64,000 nt of DNA from JADLGL01 sp963823045 (GTDB lineage Bacteria; Pseudomonadota; Alphaproteobacteria; Rhizobiales; Kaistiaceae): the NCBI GenBank assembly GCA_963823045.1, contig CAWGKA010000005.1, forward strand, positions 62,001-126,000, in the 5' to 3' direction. This document shows positions 20,107 to 29,911 of the stretch, piece by piece. Within the stretch, counting starts at the first letter, position 1; the number at the start of each line of letters is the position of its first letter. The position numbers and the translations under genes were made by a program. The notes under the pieces were generated by a model. It was not told the origin of the DNA and made no database searches. It saw only the letters and a list, made by a program, of their open reading frames with translations.

Positions 20107-20472
20107 ATGGACGAGTTGATCGAACGCATCGAGCGCAGGGTGGGCGTCGCACCGGAGACGGCTCGCAAGTCGATTTCGGCGCATCCTCACCTATCTCGAT
20201 CGCAACGCGCCGAAGGACGAGAATGGCGGAACTCTATGCCGCCGTTCCCGAGGCGGAGGCGATGGTCGGCAAACGCCGCGGCGGTATTTTCGGCGTGTTC
20301 AATGGCGGCGGTCTGATGGGCATCTATGCGCAGCTCGTCGGCCGCCGGATTCTCCAATGAACAGATGCAGATGGCCGGTGAAGAGGTCATCAATTTCGCC
20401 CGCGAGAAGGTGGGCAACGACGCGGTCGAAGACTTGATCGCCTTCACCCCGGGTATCCGCCAGCTCTTCTGA
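20107..20472 (+). CDS. Small conserved helical protein, DUF2267-like (frameshifted)
   Basis: Corrected for indels near 20185 and 20350, the protein of about 120 aa begins MDELIERIERRVGVAPETAR, continues ILTYLDRNAPKDEMAELYAA and GKRRGGIFGVFNGGGLMGIY, and ends FAREKVGNDAVEDLIAFTPG. I recognise the plan: an N-terminal helical half, a glycine-rich hinge, and a C-terminal AREK.GDKAVDE-type helix, found in small alphaproteobacterial proteins of unknown function. No signal peptide is visible. The gene stands alone between sodB and the Tat-exported protein. Confidence 0.65.
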
Positions 20473-20544
20473 CCCGTGCCAATCCGGCACAGATTCACAC
20501 GGCACGCCGCTTGAAGCGTGTGGTCCATCACTTCGGATGGACCA

Positions 20545-21913
20545 ATGGATCGACGCCGTTTCCTCACCCTCGCCACCAGCGCCGCGCTTGCGCCGGCGCT
20601 GGCCGCCCCGGCCCGCGCGGCAGATCATCACGGCACAGCTGCGCGGTTCGATCAGCGGCACCGAGTTGGGCCTGCGTCCGGGCGCTTCCGACGATCAGAG
20701 CCAGACGCTGCAGGACGCCATCAACACCGCCGCAGGGAACGATCGCACGCTCTTTCTCGCTGCCGGCGAGTATCTCGTCTCCAACATCTCCCTGCCGCCA
20801 CGCGCGCGAATCACCGGAGTTCCAGGCGAAACGCGCCTTACCTACACCGGCGCCGGCTACCTTCTGATCGCCGATGGATCAGATCTCGTCCGCCTCACGC
20901 GACCTCGTCTTCGATGGCGCCAACCGTCCGCTCGCGGAATATGTGCCGGGCATCGTCCATCTCAGCGGCGTTCCGGACGTGGTCGTCGAAGGACTGCCAC
21001 TTCATGGGCAGCGCGCAGTCGGCCCTTGCCCTCGATCGCTCGGGCGGACGCATCACCGGCAACATCATCGTCGGCGCAGCGGAGGCCGGCATCCGTGCGA
21101 TCGAATCGACCGGCCTTTCGGTCACGGACAACACCGTCAGCGATTGCGGCAATGCCGGCATCCTCATCTATCGCTGGACGGCCGGGCGAGGACGGCTCGC
21201 TGGTGCTCGGCAACCGCGTCGAGCGGATCCGCGCCGACAATGGCGGCACGGGGCAGTACGGCAACGGCATCAACGTGTTCCAGGCGCACAATGTGACGGT
21301 GTCGCAAAACCGCATCGCCGACTGCGCCTTCACCGCCGTCCGCGCCAACAGCTCCGACAATGTCGCCATCACCAGCAACAATTGCAGCCGGCTTGGCGAG
21401 GTCGCGATCTTCTCAGAGTTCGCCTTCGAGGCGGCGGTCATCAGCGACAACATCGTCGACACCGCCGCCACCGGCATCTCGGTCGCCAATTTCAACGACG
21501 GCGGACGCATCGCCGTCGTCAACGGCAACATCATTCGTAACCTCACCGGCCAAGCGCCCTATGAGGACTCGGCGCCCGGATTCGGGATCGGCATCAACGT
21601 CGAGGCCGACGCTGCCGTCACCGGCAATGTCATCGACGGCGCCCCGCTCGCCGGGATCTGGCTCGGCTACGGGCAATATTTGCGCGACGTTGCCGTGACC
21701 GGGAACGTCGTTCGCGGATCTCCTGTGGGAATCACCGTCAGCGTCGTCGATGGCGTTGGTGCAGCGCTGATTTCCAACAATGTGATCGACGGCGCGAGTG
21801 ATGGTGCGGTCGTCGGGATGCGTTGGGCCGACGCCGCCACGGGCGATCTAACCCTTTCCGGCGCTTCCGATTTCGCCTGGCTGACGCTTGCCAATAACCG
21901 CGTCAGCCGGTAG
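20545..21913 (+). CDS. TIGR03808-type Tat-exported right-handed beta-helix protein (frameshifted)
   Basis: The N-terminus MDRRRFLTLATSAALAPALA with APARA after it is a Tat signal. The mature part is a right-handed parallel beta-helix built of imperfect repeats rich in GN.V and NNVI-type turns, such as SVTDNTVSDCGNAGILIY, VTVSQNRIADCAFTAVRANS, ISDNIVDTAATGISVANF and VTGNVVRGSPVGITV. This matches the Tat-translocated repetitive family TIGR03808 of rhizobia, thought to be periplasmic and of unknown substrate; some beta-helix proteins act on polysaccharide. Frame changes are needed near 20620, 20890, 20995 and 21185. Corrected length is about 455 aa. Confidence 0.87.
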
Positions 21914-22256
21914 CCGCGGCTTCTGGCCATCGTCAAAACCGGCTTGCTGACTCGGCTTTCATTCGGATAACGTCCGTCAGTCGGTTTCACGCAGCGGCCT
22001 TTCGGTCGCTAGCGCGGCGTCGCAGGAGCAAAGCCGGCGGCGCCGAAATACAGCAGGCGGTGCTTATTTTTGCCCGCAGGCTGTCGGGGAAGGTCGAGAG
22101 AAGACTGTCTTTGGCCAACAGATTGCAGGCTTAAGTGCTTTGCCCCGGTTTTGACGGGTTGCTTGCGATCCCAGGTGACTTTTCGGCCAACAGTCAGACC
22201 TCGGTCTTCCCCTTTTCGTTTCGGGCCTGCCGGCCGGTTCGATTGAGGCCAACGCC
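21914..22256. other. Intergenic stretch before mutL
   Basis: There is no coding region I can support in these 343 bases. A short word GGCCAACAG occurs twice (22113-22121 and 22185-22193), and a TTATTTTTGCCCG tract lies at about 22065. It must hold the mutL promoter, since mutL has no other upstream gene on its strand. I see no clear terminator hairpin for the gene before it. Confidence 0.3.
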
Positions 22257-24030
22257 CTGACCATTCATCGCCTTAGCGAAGAGACCATCAACCGCATCGC
22301 CGCCGGCGAAGTGGTCGAGCGGCCAGCGAGCGTCGTCAAGGAACTGATCGAAAACGCGATCGATGCCGGCGCGCGCCGCATCGAGATCGCCACCGCGGCA
22401 GGCGGCATGGCGCTGATCCGCGTCTCGGATGATGGCGCCGGCATTGCGCGGGACGAGATCGCTCTCGCCGTCGAGCGTCACTGCACCTCGAAACTCGAAG
22501 ACGACCTCAACGCGATCGACACGCTCGGCTTCCGCGGCGAGGCGCTTGCCTCGATCGGCTCTGTCGCGCGGCTGACGCTCTCGAGCCGGCAGCGCGACGC
22601 CGATCATGGCTGGCGCGTCGACGTCGATGCCGGTCGCGTCTCGAAGCCGGCGCCTGCGGCGATCTCGCCCGGCACCCAGATCGAAGTGCGTGACCTCTTC
22701 TTTGCGACGCCGGCGCGGCTGAAATTCATGAAATCGGAACGCGCCGAGGCAGCGGCGATCAGCGATGTCGTGCGCCAGACGGCGATGGCGCATCCGCGAG
22801 GTTCGCTTCGTCCTCTCCGGCTCCGACCGCACGCTCACCGATTTCGCCGCCACCGACGATCGGCTTCGCCGTATGGAGCAGGTGCTCGGACCCGGAGTTC
22901 CGCGACAACGCGATCGCCATCGACGCAGAGCGCGAAGGCATCCGCCTCACCGGCTTCGCCGGCCTGCCGACCTACAATCGCGGCAATAGCCTCCGGCAGT
23001 TCTTCTTCGTCAACGACCGGCCGGTGCGCGACAAGCAGCTCTACGGCGCGCTCCGCGCCGCCTATGCCGACTTCCTGGCGCGTGACCGCCATCCGGTCGC
23101 CGCCCTCTTCATCGAGACGCCCGCGCGGCTGGTCGACGTCAACGTCCATCCGGCGAAGGCTGAGGTTCGCTTTCGCGACCCGGGTCTCGTCCGCGGCCTC
23201 ATCGTCGGCGCGCATCCGCGAGGCGTTGGCTGCGGCAGGCCATCGCTCGACATCGACCGGGGCGACCGAGATGCAGAGCGCCTTCGCCGCGCGCGCGGCC
23301 GAGCTTCGCGCCGCCGCCGATGCGTGCCTATGCGCCACCTCCCCGGCAGAACGGCTTCGGCGAAAGCGAGCAGGCCGTGCTCGCGGAGGTCGGCGGCAGC
23401 GCCGACATCCGCAGCGAGGCGATGGCGCCGCCGGCCGAGGCTGATCTGTCGCGCCCACTCGGCGTTGCCCGCGCGCAGCTGCATGAGAACTACATCGTCG
23501 CGCAGACGGCGGACGGGCTGATCGTCGTCGACCAGCACGCGGCCCATGAGCGCCTCGTCTATGAGCGCCTCAAGGAAGCGATCCGCGCCAAGGGCGTGGC
23601 GACGCAGATGCTGCTCGTGCCGGAGGTGGTCGATCTACCCGCCGAGGATGTCGAGCGCATCCTCGCCCGCGCCGAGGAACTGGCCGAATTCGGCCTCGTC
23701 GTCGAAGGCTTCGGGCCGGGCGCGATCGCCATCCGCGAGGTGCCGGCGATGCTCGACGGCGTCGACATCAAGGGCCTCGTCAACGACCTCGCCGACGAAC
23801 TCGCCGAGTTCGACGCGGCGACGACGCTGGAACAGCGCATCGACAAGGTGGCGGGCACAATGGCGTGCCACGGCTCGGTGCGCTCCGGCCGACGCCTTCG
23901 GCCGGAGGAGATGGACGCGCTGCTGCGCCAGATGGAGGCCGTGCCTTATTCCGGCCAGTGCATTCACGGCCGACCGACCTATATCGAACTGAAGCTCAGC
24001 GATCTGGAGCGCCTGTTCGGGCGGCGATAG
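22257..24030 (+). CDS. mutL: DNA mismatch repair protein MutL (frameshifted)
   Basis: MutL links MutS mismatch recognition to strand incision. The GHKL ATPase motifs are clear: EETINRIAAGEVVERPASVV, ELIENAIDAGARRIEI, DDGAGI, TLGFRGEALASIGSVARL. A transducer domain follows with RQFFFVNDRPVRDKQLYGAL and DVNVHPAKAEVRF. The C-terminal dimerisation domain has IVVDQHAAHERLVYERLK and GTMACHGSVRSGRRLRPEEM, and the CIHGRPTYIEL end motif. Frame changes near 22800, 22920, 23215 and 23330 are needed. Corrected length is about 590 aa. No ATG, GTG or TTG exists in frame near the N-terminus; the CTG at 22257 (LTIHRLSEE) sits where homologues have Met, so the start is odd or mis-sequenced. Confidence 0.92.
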
Positions 24031-24088
24031 CGGCGTTGCAGGCAGAGCGAATGCTGAGACTAGAGTGCGTCCCGGAAGGAGCGAGCAG

Positions 24089-24322
24089 GTGAACCGGATC
24101 GACATTTCAGGCAGAGGCGGCGAAGCGCGCGTGCGCTATCTCGACGGCGACTTCCAGGTGATTTCGCCGGGTTCCTTCGTACGCTGTGCCGTCACCGGCA
24201 CGCAGATCCCGCTCGACGAGCTCCGCTATTGGAGCGTCGAGCGCCAGGAAGCCTATGTCGACGCGGCCGCGTCGTTCAAGGCGCATCAGCGCGTAACGGA
24301 GGGCTCAGACGCCGGCCGCTAG
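24089..24322 (+). CDS. DUF2093 family protein
   Basis: This is a small intact protein of 77 aa: GGEARVRYLDGDFQVISPGS followed by FVRCAVTGTQIPLDELRYWS and VERQEAYVDAAASF. This is the DUF2093 signature, found almost only in Alphaproteobacteria and often next to lpxK or mutL. The function is unknown. The GTG start at 24089 has GGAAGGAG 7 nt upstream; an in-frame ATG at 24065 lies before this site. It follows mutL by 58 nt, so it may be co-transcribed, and overlaps the end of convergent lpxK by 18 nt. Confidence 0.87.
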   Translation: MNRIDISGRGGEARVRYLDGDFQVISPGSFVRCAVTGTQIPLDELRYWSVERQEAYVDAAASFKAHQRVTEGSDAGR

Positions 24323-25345
24323 GCGGCGCTTGCTGCGGCCCGTGCGCACCGCTTCGACCGTCGCCGTAATCAGGCGGCGGACGCTCTCCGGACTCTCGAA
24401 CTGCAATTCCACGGCAAAGATCTCGCTGCGTTCGCGCAGTTCGCCGACAAGTCCATCGGCACCGGCGAGACGCGCATGGTCCTTCTCGGTCGTGACCAGC
24501 CTGATGTCGCCGGCATTGGCGTGACCGAGCAGGGCTTCGGCCTCCAACGGCGTATAGAAATGATGATCGGGGAACGGCTTCCGCCCGGCGAAATGGGCGC
24601 CGGCCTCCTCGAGCGCAGCAAAGAACTTCTCCGGCCGGCCTATGCCCGCATAGGCGAGGATCGTCCCCTTCCCCCATTCGCCCGGCCGGATCGGCTTCAA
24701 CTTCGCATGAAGAAGCTGCTTGCCCGCCTTTGCGGCGAGACGGACAAGGCTGATCTGCGCCGGTCCATCGCCGATCGCGATGATGGCGTCGGTCAAGGCG
24801 AGCTGGGCGCGGAGCGAGGCACGGAGCGGACCAGCCGGCATCGCCAGGCGGTTGCCAAGGCCAACCGCAGCGTCGGTGACGACGAGCGTCAGATCCTTGC
24901 CGAGAGACGGATTTTGAAAGCCGTCGTCCATGATGATGAGATCGACGCCCTCGCTGACAAGGAGGCGTGCGCCGCGCGGGCGGTCGCCCGAAACGACTGT
25001 GGAGCCGACCTCGGCGAGGAGCCGTGGCTCATCGCCGATGCGACGCGGATCGTCGGCGCCGCCGCCGAGGAGCACGGGGCCCGGCTCGACGCCGCCATAG
25101 CCGCGGGTGAGGAAGCCCGGCTTGAGGCCGAATTCGATGGCGATCTTGCCAAGGGCCAGCGCGGTCGGCGTCTTGCCATCGCCCCCGGCCGTGTAGTTGC
25201 CGACGCAGATCACCGGGACGGGCGGCCAATAGTCCGGCTTGCGGCGCATGCTGGCGGCGACCCGCCGTCCATAGAGCCAGCCGGCCGGCGCCAGAGCGAG
25301 CGCTGCCGGGCCGCGTCTCTTCCACCAGAACCTCGGAGCCATCAT
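24305..25345 (-). CDS. lpxK: Tetraacyldisaccharide 4'-kinase
   Basis: LpxK phosphorylates the 4' position of the lipid A disaccharide at the inner face of the inner membrane. The gene is intact (346 aa). An N-terminal amphipathic membrane-binding region (LALAPAGWLYGRR) precedes the P-loop VGNYTAGGDGKTPTAL near residue 48. LTRGYGG, DEPRLLAE, DLIIMDDGFQNPSLGKD with the catalytic Asp pair, and FPDHHFYTPLEAEAL with VTTEKDHARL follow, all family landmarks. Its ATG overlaps the waaA stop (TCATGATGG). It belongs to a leftward lipid A/Kdo operon with waaA and the DUF374 acyltransferase. Confidence 0.96.
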   Translation of the reverse strand: MMAPRFWWKRRGPAALALAPAGWLYGRRVAASMRRKPDYWPPVPVICVGNYTAGGDGKTPTALALGKIAIEFGLKPGFLTRGYGGVEPGPVLLGGGADDPRRIGDEPRLLAEVGSTVVSGDRPRGARLLVSEGVDLIIMDDGFQNPSLGKDLTLVVTDAAVGLGNRLAMPAGPLRASLRAQLALTDAIIAIGDGPAQISLVRLAAKAGKQLLHAKLKPIRPGEWGKGTILAYAGIGRPEKFFAALEEAGAHFAGRKPFPDHHFYTPLEAEALLGHANAGDIRLVTTEKDHARLAGADGLVGELRERSEIFAVELQFESPESVRRLITATVEAVRTGRSKRRLAAGV

Positions 25346-26635
25346 GACGGCGCGCCGGGCTTTTCCAGGAACGGAGCAAGCGCTTCGAGCGTTCGGCCGA
25401 GCGCGCCGGCAAAGGTCGCCATCGCCGCCTTGGCGGCTGCTTTCTGCGTGCGCAAAGCTGCCGGATTGTCAAAAAGGCGACCCGCCGCGCTGGCAAGGTC
25501 CTGTGGCGTCACCACCGAGGCCGATCCGCCGGCCGCTTCGAGCGCGTCATAGATGGCGGCGAAATTGCCGGTGAGCGGGCCGTGCAGGACGGCGGCGCCA
25601 AGGGCTACGGGTTCGGCCGGATTATGGGCACCGACCGGGACGAGCGAACCGCCGACAAACGTGACGTCGGCGAGACGATAGAACAGGCCGAGTTCGCCCA
25701 GAGTGTCGGCGATCAGGATGCCTCCTTCGGACGGCAGCCCGGCGTCGCGGCTTCGCAGTCAAATGGGCGATGCCTCGTTTGCCGAGCATGGCGGCGATAT
25801 CGGGGGCGCGCACCGGATGACGCGGCACGATGACGGTGATGAGCCCGGGATAGCGTTCGGCGAGAAAGCGATGCGCGTCGGCGATGATCTCGTCCTCGCC
25901 CGGATGCGTGCTCGCGGCGAGGAAGAAGGGCCGATCGCCGAGTGACTGGCGAAGCTCCTCCAGCGTCGCCTCGTCGGCGCCGGGGGGCGCCATGTCGAAC
26001 TTCAAATTGCCGACCGCTTTGGTATCGCGCACACCGAGGCGGGCGAGGCGCGTGGCGTCCTCGTCCGACTGCGTCAGCGCAAGGGTGACGCGGCCGAACA
26101 CACGACGCGGGGCGCCGCCGAGGAAACGCCAGCGCCGGAACGAACGATCGGACATGCGCGCATTGACGATGACGTGCGGTACGCCGCGCTGCGACAGTTC
26201 CTCCGTGATCGTCGGCCAAACCTCGGACTCGACGAAGAGCGCCAGATGCGGCTGCCAGTGATCGAGGAAGCGGGAAACGAAAGGGCGTACATCGACTGGC
26301 GCGAATTGATGGACGACGCCGGCAGGCGGATTGCGGGCGGCGGTCGTCGCGCCGGTAACGGTGATGGTGGTGAGGACGACGTTCCAACCCGCCTCGGCAA
26401 GGCGGCCGATCAGCGGCAGGACGGCATTGGTTTCACCGACCGACGCCGCATGGACCCAGATGACGGGCCGATCAGGACGCGGCAGACCGGCGATGCCGAA
26501 GCGTTCCTGTCTGCGGTCGCCATCTTCCAGGCCGCGCGCTGCGCGCCGGTTCAACCACCAGGGCATCAGCGGAATCATCATCCGTCCGGCGAAGCCGTAG
26601 ATGCCGAGGAGCGCGCCGCCGAAGGTCTCAGCCAT
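25342..26635 (-). CDS. waaA: 3-deoxy-D-manno-octulosonic acid transferase (frameshifted)
   Basis: WaaA (KdtA) adds Kdo to lipid IVA at the inner membrane. Visible are an N-terminal membrane anchor (LLGIYGFAGRMMIPLMPWWL), RRQERFGIAGLPRPDRPVIW, VHAASVGETNAVLPLI with the catalytic glutamate in ASVGE, FVESEVWPTITEEL and FFLAASTHPGEDEIIADAHR. After a frame change near 25770 come ADTLGELGLFYRLADVTFVG and GAHNPAEPVALGAAVLHGP, the donor-binding part. The end is LAPFLEKPGAPS. Corrected length is about 430 aa. Start and stop overlap the neighbouring genes on both sides, so this is a tight operon. Confidence 0.94.
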
Positions 26636-27392
26636 CCTGGCCGTCCACGATGGCATAGGCGCGTTCCGTGATGCGATTGAGCTCATTCTCCAGCGCCAGG
26701 CGCTTCTCCTCGATGGTTGCGTCGTCGGCATCGGCCGGCACGGAAATGAAATCGCCAACGACCATCGCCATCCGCCCGAAGGGCAGGTTGACGCTGGTGT
26801 TGTCCCAGGAACCCACGATCTTGCGGCGACTGGTGGCAAGCGCGAGCGGCGCGATGGGCGCGCCGGATGCGCGCGCCAGCTGGATGATGCCGGGCCCGGC
26901 CCTGCGAGCGACGGTGTTGGAAAGGTCAGCGGTCAAACAGACCGACTTGCCCTCTTTGATGGCGCCGCGAAGCCTGAGAAAACCGCTGATGCCGCCGCGC
27001 TCGATGATGCGGCTCTGGTCACGCGCCGCCGAACCTCGTGCGGTCTCCACGCCGAGCTTCTCGGCGACGATGGCCTGCAGGTCGCCATCGCGATGGCGCG
27101 AGATGAGAACGACGACACGGTGATCCTTACGCCGCACCACCGGTAGGAGAAGATGCTGCCCATGCCACATGGTGATGATGAGAGGCTCGGACAGGTCGAG
27201 CTCGGCGTAGTCGACCGAGCCCTCATAGGTCAGACGGTTGGTGGCGCCGACGAGGCGGATGTAGCCGGCGGCGGCGCTGCCGATCATGCGGCGGACACGC
27301 TGCGACCGGCCGAAGCGCTTCCACGCGCGACCGATCGGCGATCGCCGTCGCTCTCCTGTCCGAGCTATTCCCTCGCCCTCCCCGATCGCCAC
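26628..27392 (-). CDS. DUF374 lysophospholipid acyltransferase-like protein
   Basis: This intact protein of 254 aa is related to LpxL-type and PlsC-type acyltransferases. It has an N-terminal membrane-association helix (MIGSAAAGYIRLVGATNRLT), IITMWHGQHLLLPVVRR in place of the usual HX4D box, ISRHRDGDLQAIVAEKLGV, ARGSAARDQSR, VCLTADLSNTVARRAGPGII and FGRMAMVVGDFISVPADA. These are typical of DUF374. Its place directly before waaA and lpxK suggests a role in late lipid A or phospholipid acylation. The substrate is unknown. Confidence 0.88.
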   Translation of the reverse strand: MAIGEGEGIARTGERRRSPIGRAWKRFGRSQRVRRMIGSAAAGYIRLVGATNRLTYEGSVDYAELDLSEPLIITMWHGQHLLLPVVRRKDHRVVVLISRHRDGDLQAIVAEKLGVETARGSAARDQSRIIERGGISGFLRLRGAIKEGKSVCLTADLSNTVARRAGPGIIQLARASGAPIAPLALATSRRKIVGSWDNTSVNLPFGRMAMVVGDFISVPADADDATIEEKRLALENELNRITERAYAIVDGQDG

Positions 27393-27426
27393 CGCGCCGC
27401 CCCGCTGGTTGCCGTCGGCCGAAAGG

Positions 27427-27666
27427 TCAGCCGGCGTCGAGTTCCGGCTCGAGCAGCCGGTGCAGATGCACGATGTAGTAGCGCATCATCGCGTCATCCA
27501 CGGTCTGCTGTGCCTTGCCCTTCCATGCATCATAGGCAAGCCGGTAGTTCGGATAAATGCCGACGATGTCGACGTCGGTGAGATCGGCAAACTCATTTGA
27601 AGACAATGACTTCAGGCGACCGCCGAAGACGAGGTGGAGAAGCTGCTGCGAAGGATCAGGGGGCAT
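27427..27666 (-). CDS. DUF4170 domain protein
   Basis: This small cytosolic protein of 79 aa reads QQLLHLVFGGRLKSLSSNEF, DIVGIYPNYRLAYDAWKGKA and MMRYYIVHLHRLLEPELDAG, which is the DUF4170 family of Alphaproteobacteria. The function is unknown. The ATG at 27666 has a weak ribosome site. The same frame continues upstream without a stop into the end of the cysQ gene, so a fused product cannot be ruled out from this sequence. The order cysQ-DUF4170-DUF374-waaA is conserved in relatives. Confidence 0.8.
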   Translation of the reverse strand: MPPDPSQQLLHLVFGGRLKSLSSNEFADLTDVDIVGIYPNYRLAYDAWKGKAQQTVDDAMMRYYIVHLHRLLEPELDAG

Positions 27667-27698
27667 TTCAGGTTGAGCCTCGCGGAAAAGAGATTCAT

Positions 27699-28513
27699 TC
27701 ACGGTTGCTGTGGTGCCCCGGCCAAGCGCCGCCCTGGCGAGCCGCGCGAGTTCGGTACAAAGCACCGGCGGCCCGGCAACCATGGTGTCATGGGCTGTTT
27801 CGGTCCGATCGTAGCGCGGATGGATTGCCGTCGAGATCGGCAAGGAGCCCTCCGGCTTCGTGCACCAAAAGGTCAACTGCGGCAAGGTCCCAATCCTGGG
27901 CATTTGGCTTGATCGCAGCGCCGTCGAGACGGCCATCGGCGACGCGCGCAAGGCGATAGGCGAGCGAGGCGTAAAACACCGAACGCGCCTGGATCGGAGC
28001 ACTGTCGGAGATGGAACGGAGGAGCCGCTGCGAGACGGCAAGCTCGGCCCCTTCCAGGGTCTTGCGCGCCGAGACATGGATCGGCTCGTCATTGCGGAAG
28101 GCGCCCTCGCCGACAATGCAGCGGTAAAGCTCATGTCGGGCAGGCGCGGCAACGACGCAGACGATCGGGCGACCGTTCTCCACGACCGCGACCGGGATCG
28201 TCCAGTCCGTGGCCCCGGCGATAAAAGCGCGGGTGCCGTCGATCGGGTCGACGATGAAGGTTCTCTCGGCGGTCAGCCGGCTGCCGTCATCTTCCGATTC
28301 CTCCGAAAGGAAGCCGTAGCCCGGCCGGGCTTCCAGGAGGCGCGCATGGAGCAGCCGGTCGACCGCGATGTCGGCCTCGGTGACAGGCGAGTTGCCGGCC
28401 TTCAGCCAGGATCGGGCGCCATTGCGGAAGAAGCCCAGCGCGATCTCGGCCGCCTCGCCGACATACCGCATCAGGAGGTCGAGTTCCTGTTGGAGCGACG
28501 GTTTCCCTGTCAC
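27699..28513 (-). CDS. cysQ: 3'(2'),5'-bisphosphate nucleotidase-like, inositol monophosphatase family (frameshifted end)
   Basis: This Mg2+-dependent phosphatase probably acts on adenosine bisphosphate (PAP). Metal-site motifs are visible: the first Asp in PVTEADIAVDRLLHARL, FLSEESEDD with the Glu pair, VDPIDGTRAFIAG (the DPIDGT box), and QDWDLAAVDLLVHEAGGLLAD. The first 235 residues are intact. Near 27820 the frame must change to read RYDRTETAHDTMVAGPPVLC, and then LARLARAALG. The exact stop is unclear: a second indel would end it at 27699-27701, otherwise the frame runs into DUF4170. The start is GTG at 28513, overlapping the tldE stop. Confidence 0.85.
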
Positions 28514-29854
28514 CGACCCGCCACCGTCATCCCCTCGATGGCGACCGTCGGGGCGTTGGTGGTGAAGCGATAGACGAGATCGTTCGCGGGACGCAGCCGG
28601 GCGAACATGTCGCGCAGATTGCCGGCGATGGTGATCTCGGTGAGCGGCTCGGCGATCTCGCCGTTCCTGATGCGGAAGCCGGCGGCGCCGCGGCTATAGT
28701 CGCCGGTGACGAGATTGACGCCGGCGCCGATGAGGTCGGAGACGAGCACGCCGTCGCCGACGTCGCGGATAAGATCCTCGCGCGAGATACTCCCCGGCAT
28801 CAGGGTGAGATTGGTGGTCGACGGCGACGTGCCGCCACCGCTCGCGCGCGGCTCGGCCATTGGTGGCAAGGCCGAGCTCGCGCGCGGTGGCGGTGTCGAG
28901 CAGCCAGGTCTGCAACACGCCGTCGGCGATAAGATCGAATGCCGTCTGCGCAACACCTTCGCCATCGAAGGGGCGCGAGCCGAGACCGCGCCGCCGGTGC
29001 GGATCGTCGGTGATGGCGACCCCGGGGGCGAAGATGCGCTTGCCGAGGTCGCCGGCGAGGAAGCTCGTCTTGCGCGCGATCGAGGCGCCGTTGGCGGCGC
29101 CGGCGACATGGCCGGCAAGGCTGGAGGCAACGCGCTCGTCGAAAACGACGGTCACCGGGCCGGTCTCGATCCGTCCGGGATTGAGGCGGCGCACGGTGCG
29201 CTCGCCTGCCGTCCGGCCGATTGCGGCGGGATCCTTGAGATCGGCGAGATAGTTGGCGATGGCGTAGTCATAGTCGCGCTCCATCCCCTGCCCTTCGCCG
29301 GCAATGGCGATCGCCGTCAGCGAATGACGCGAGCGCAGATAGGAGCCGGCGAAGCCGTCGCTGGTGGCGAGCACCAGACCCTCCACCGACCAGCCCGCCG
29401 AGGTGCCGCCGGAATTGGAGATTCCAGCCACGGCGCGGGCGGCGTCCTCGGCCTCCTGAGCACGGGCCGTGAGGTCTTCCACGGTCGGGATCGTCTCGTC
29501 GAGAAGGTCGAGGTCCGGCCAATCCTTCGCCAGCCGATCCTTGTCGGCAAGGCTGACGAAGCGATCTTCGGGCGCGGCCTTGGCCATGGCGATGGCCCGC
29601 TCGACCAGTTCGTCGGACGGCATGAGGCTGTTGGCCGAGACGCTGGCGTTCCGTTTGCCGACGAAGACGCGAAGGGCGAAATTGTCCCTCTCAGCACGGG
29701 TCGTCTCTTCGACCTTGCCGAGGCGCGATTCGATTTCGAGCGAAACGCTGCGCAGCGAAACGGCGTCTGCCGCGTCGGCACCGGCACGCTTGGCGGCCTC
29801 AACCAGACGCGCGGCGCGGTTGAGGAGGTCGGTCTGATCCATCAATGCTGTCAT
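28510..29854 (-). CDS. pmbA: TldE/PmbA metalloprotease-like protein (frameshifted)
   Basis: TldE partners TldD in a heterodimeric metalloprotease that degrades unfolded peptides and matures microcin-type peptides. TldE itself is the non-catalytic, TldD-like half. Visible parts are RAGADAADAVSLRSVSLEIE, SRLGKVEETTRAERDNFALR, AYNSGGTSAGWS-like NSGGTSAGWSVEGLVLATSD, RTVRRLNPGRIETGPVTVVF and FLAGDLGKRIFAPGVAITDD. After an indel near 28855 follow LTLMPGSISREDLIRDVGDG, VNLVTGDYSRGAAGFRIRNG and LTEITIAGNLRDMFARL. Corrected length is about 448 aa. tldD is not in the window. Confidence 0.92.
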
Positions 29855-29911
29855 GAGCTTCTAGTAGGGTCGCGGTCGGCGGGCGACAAGGGGCGAGAGG
29901 GCGAAAAGGCC

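Noticed and set aside
22113..22193. A repeated GGCCAACAG word before mutL as a possible regulatory direct repeat
   Set aside because: Only nine bases match and the flanks differ, so chance is likely in GC-rich DNA.
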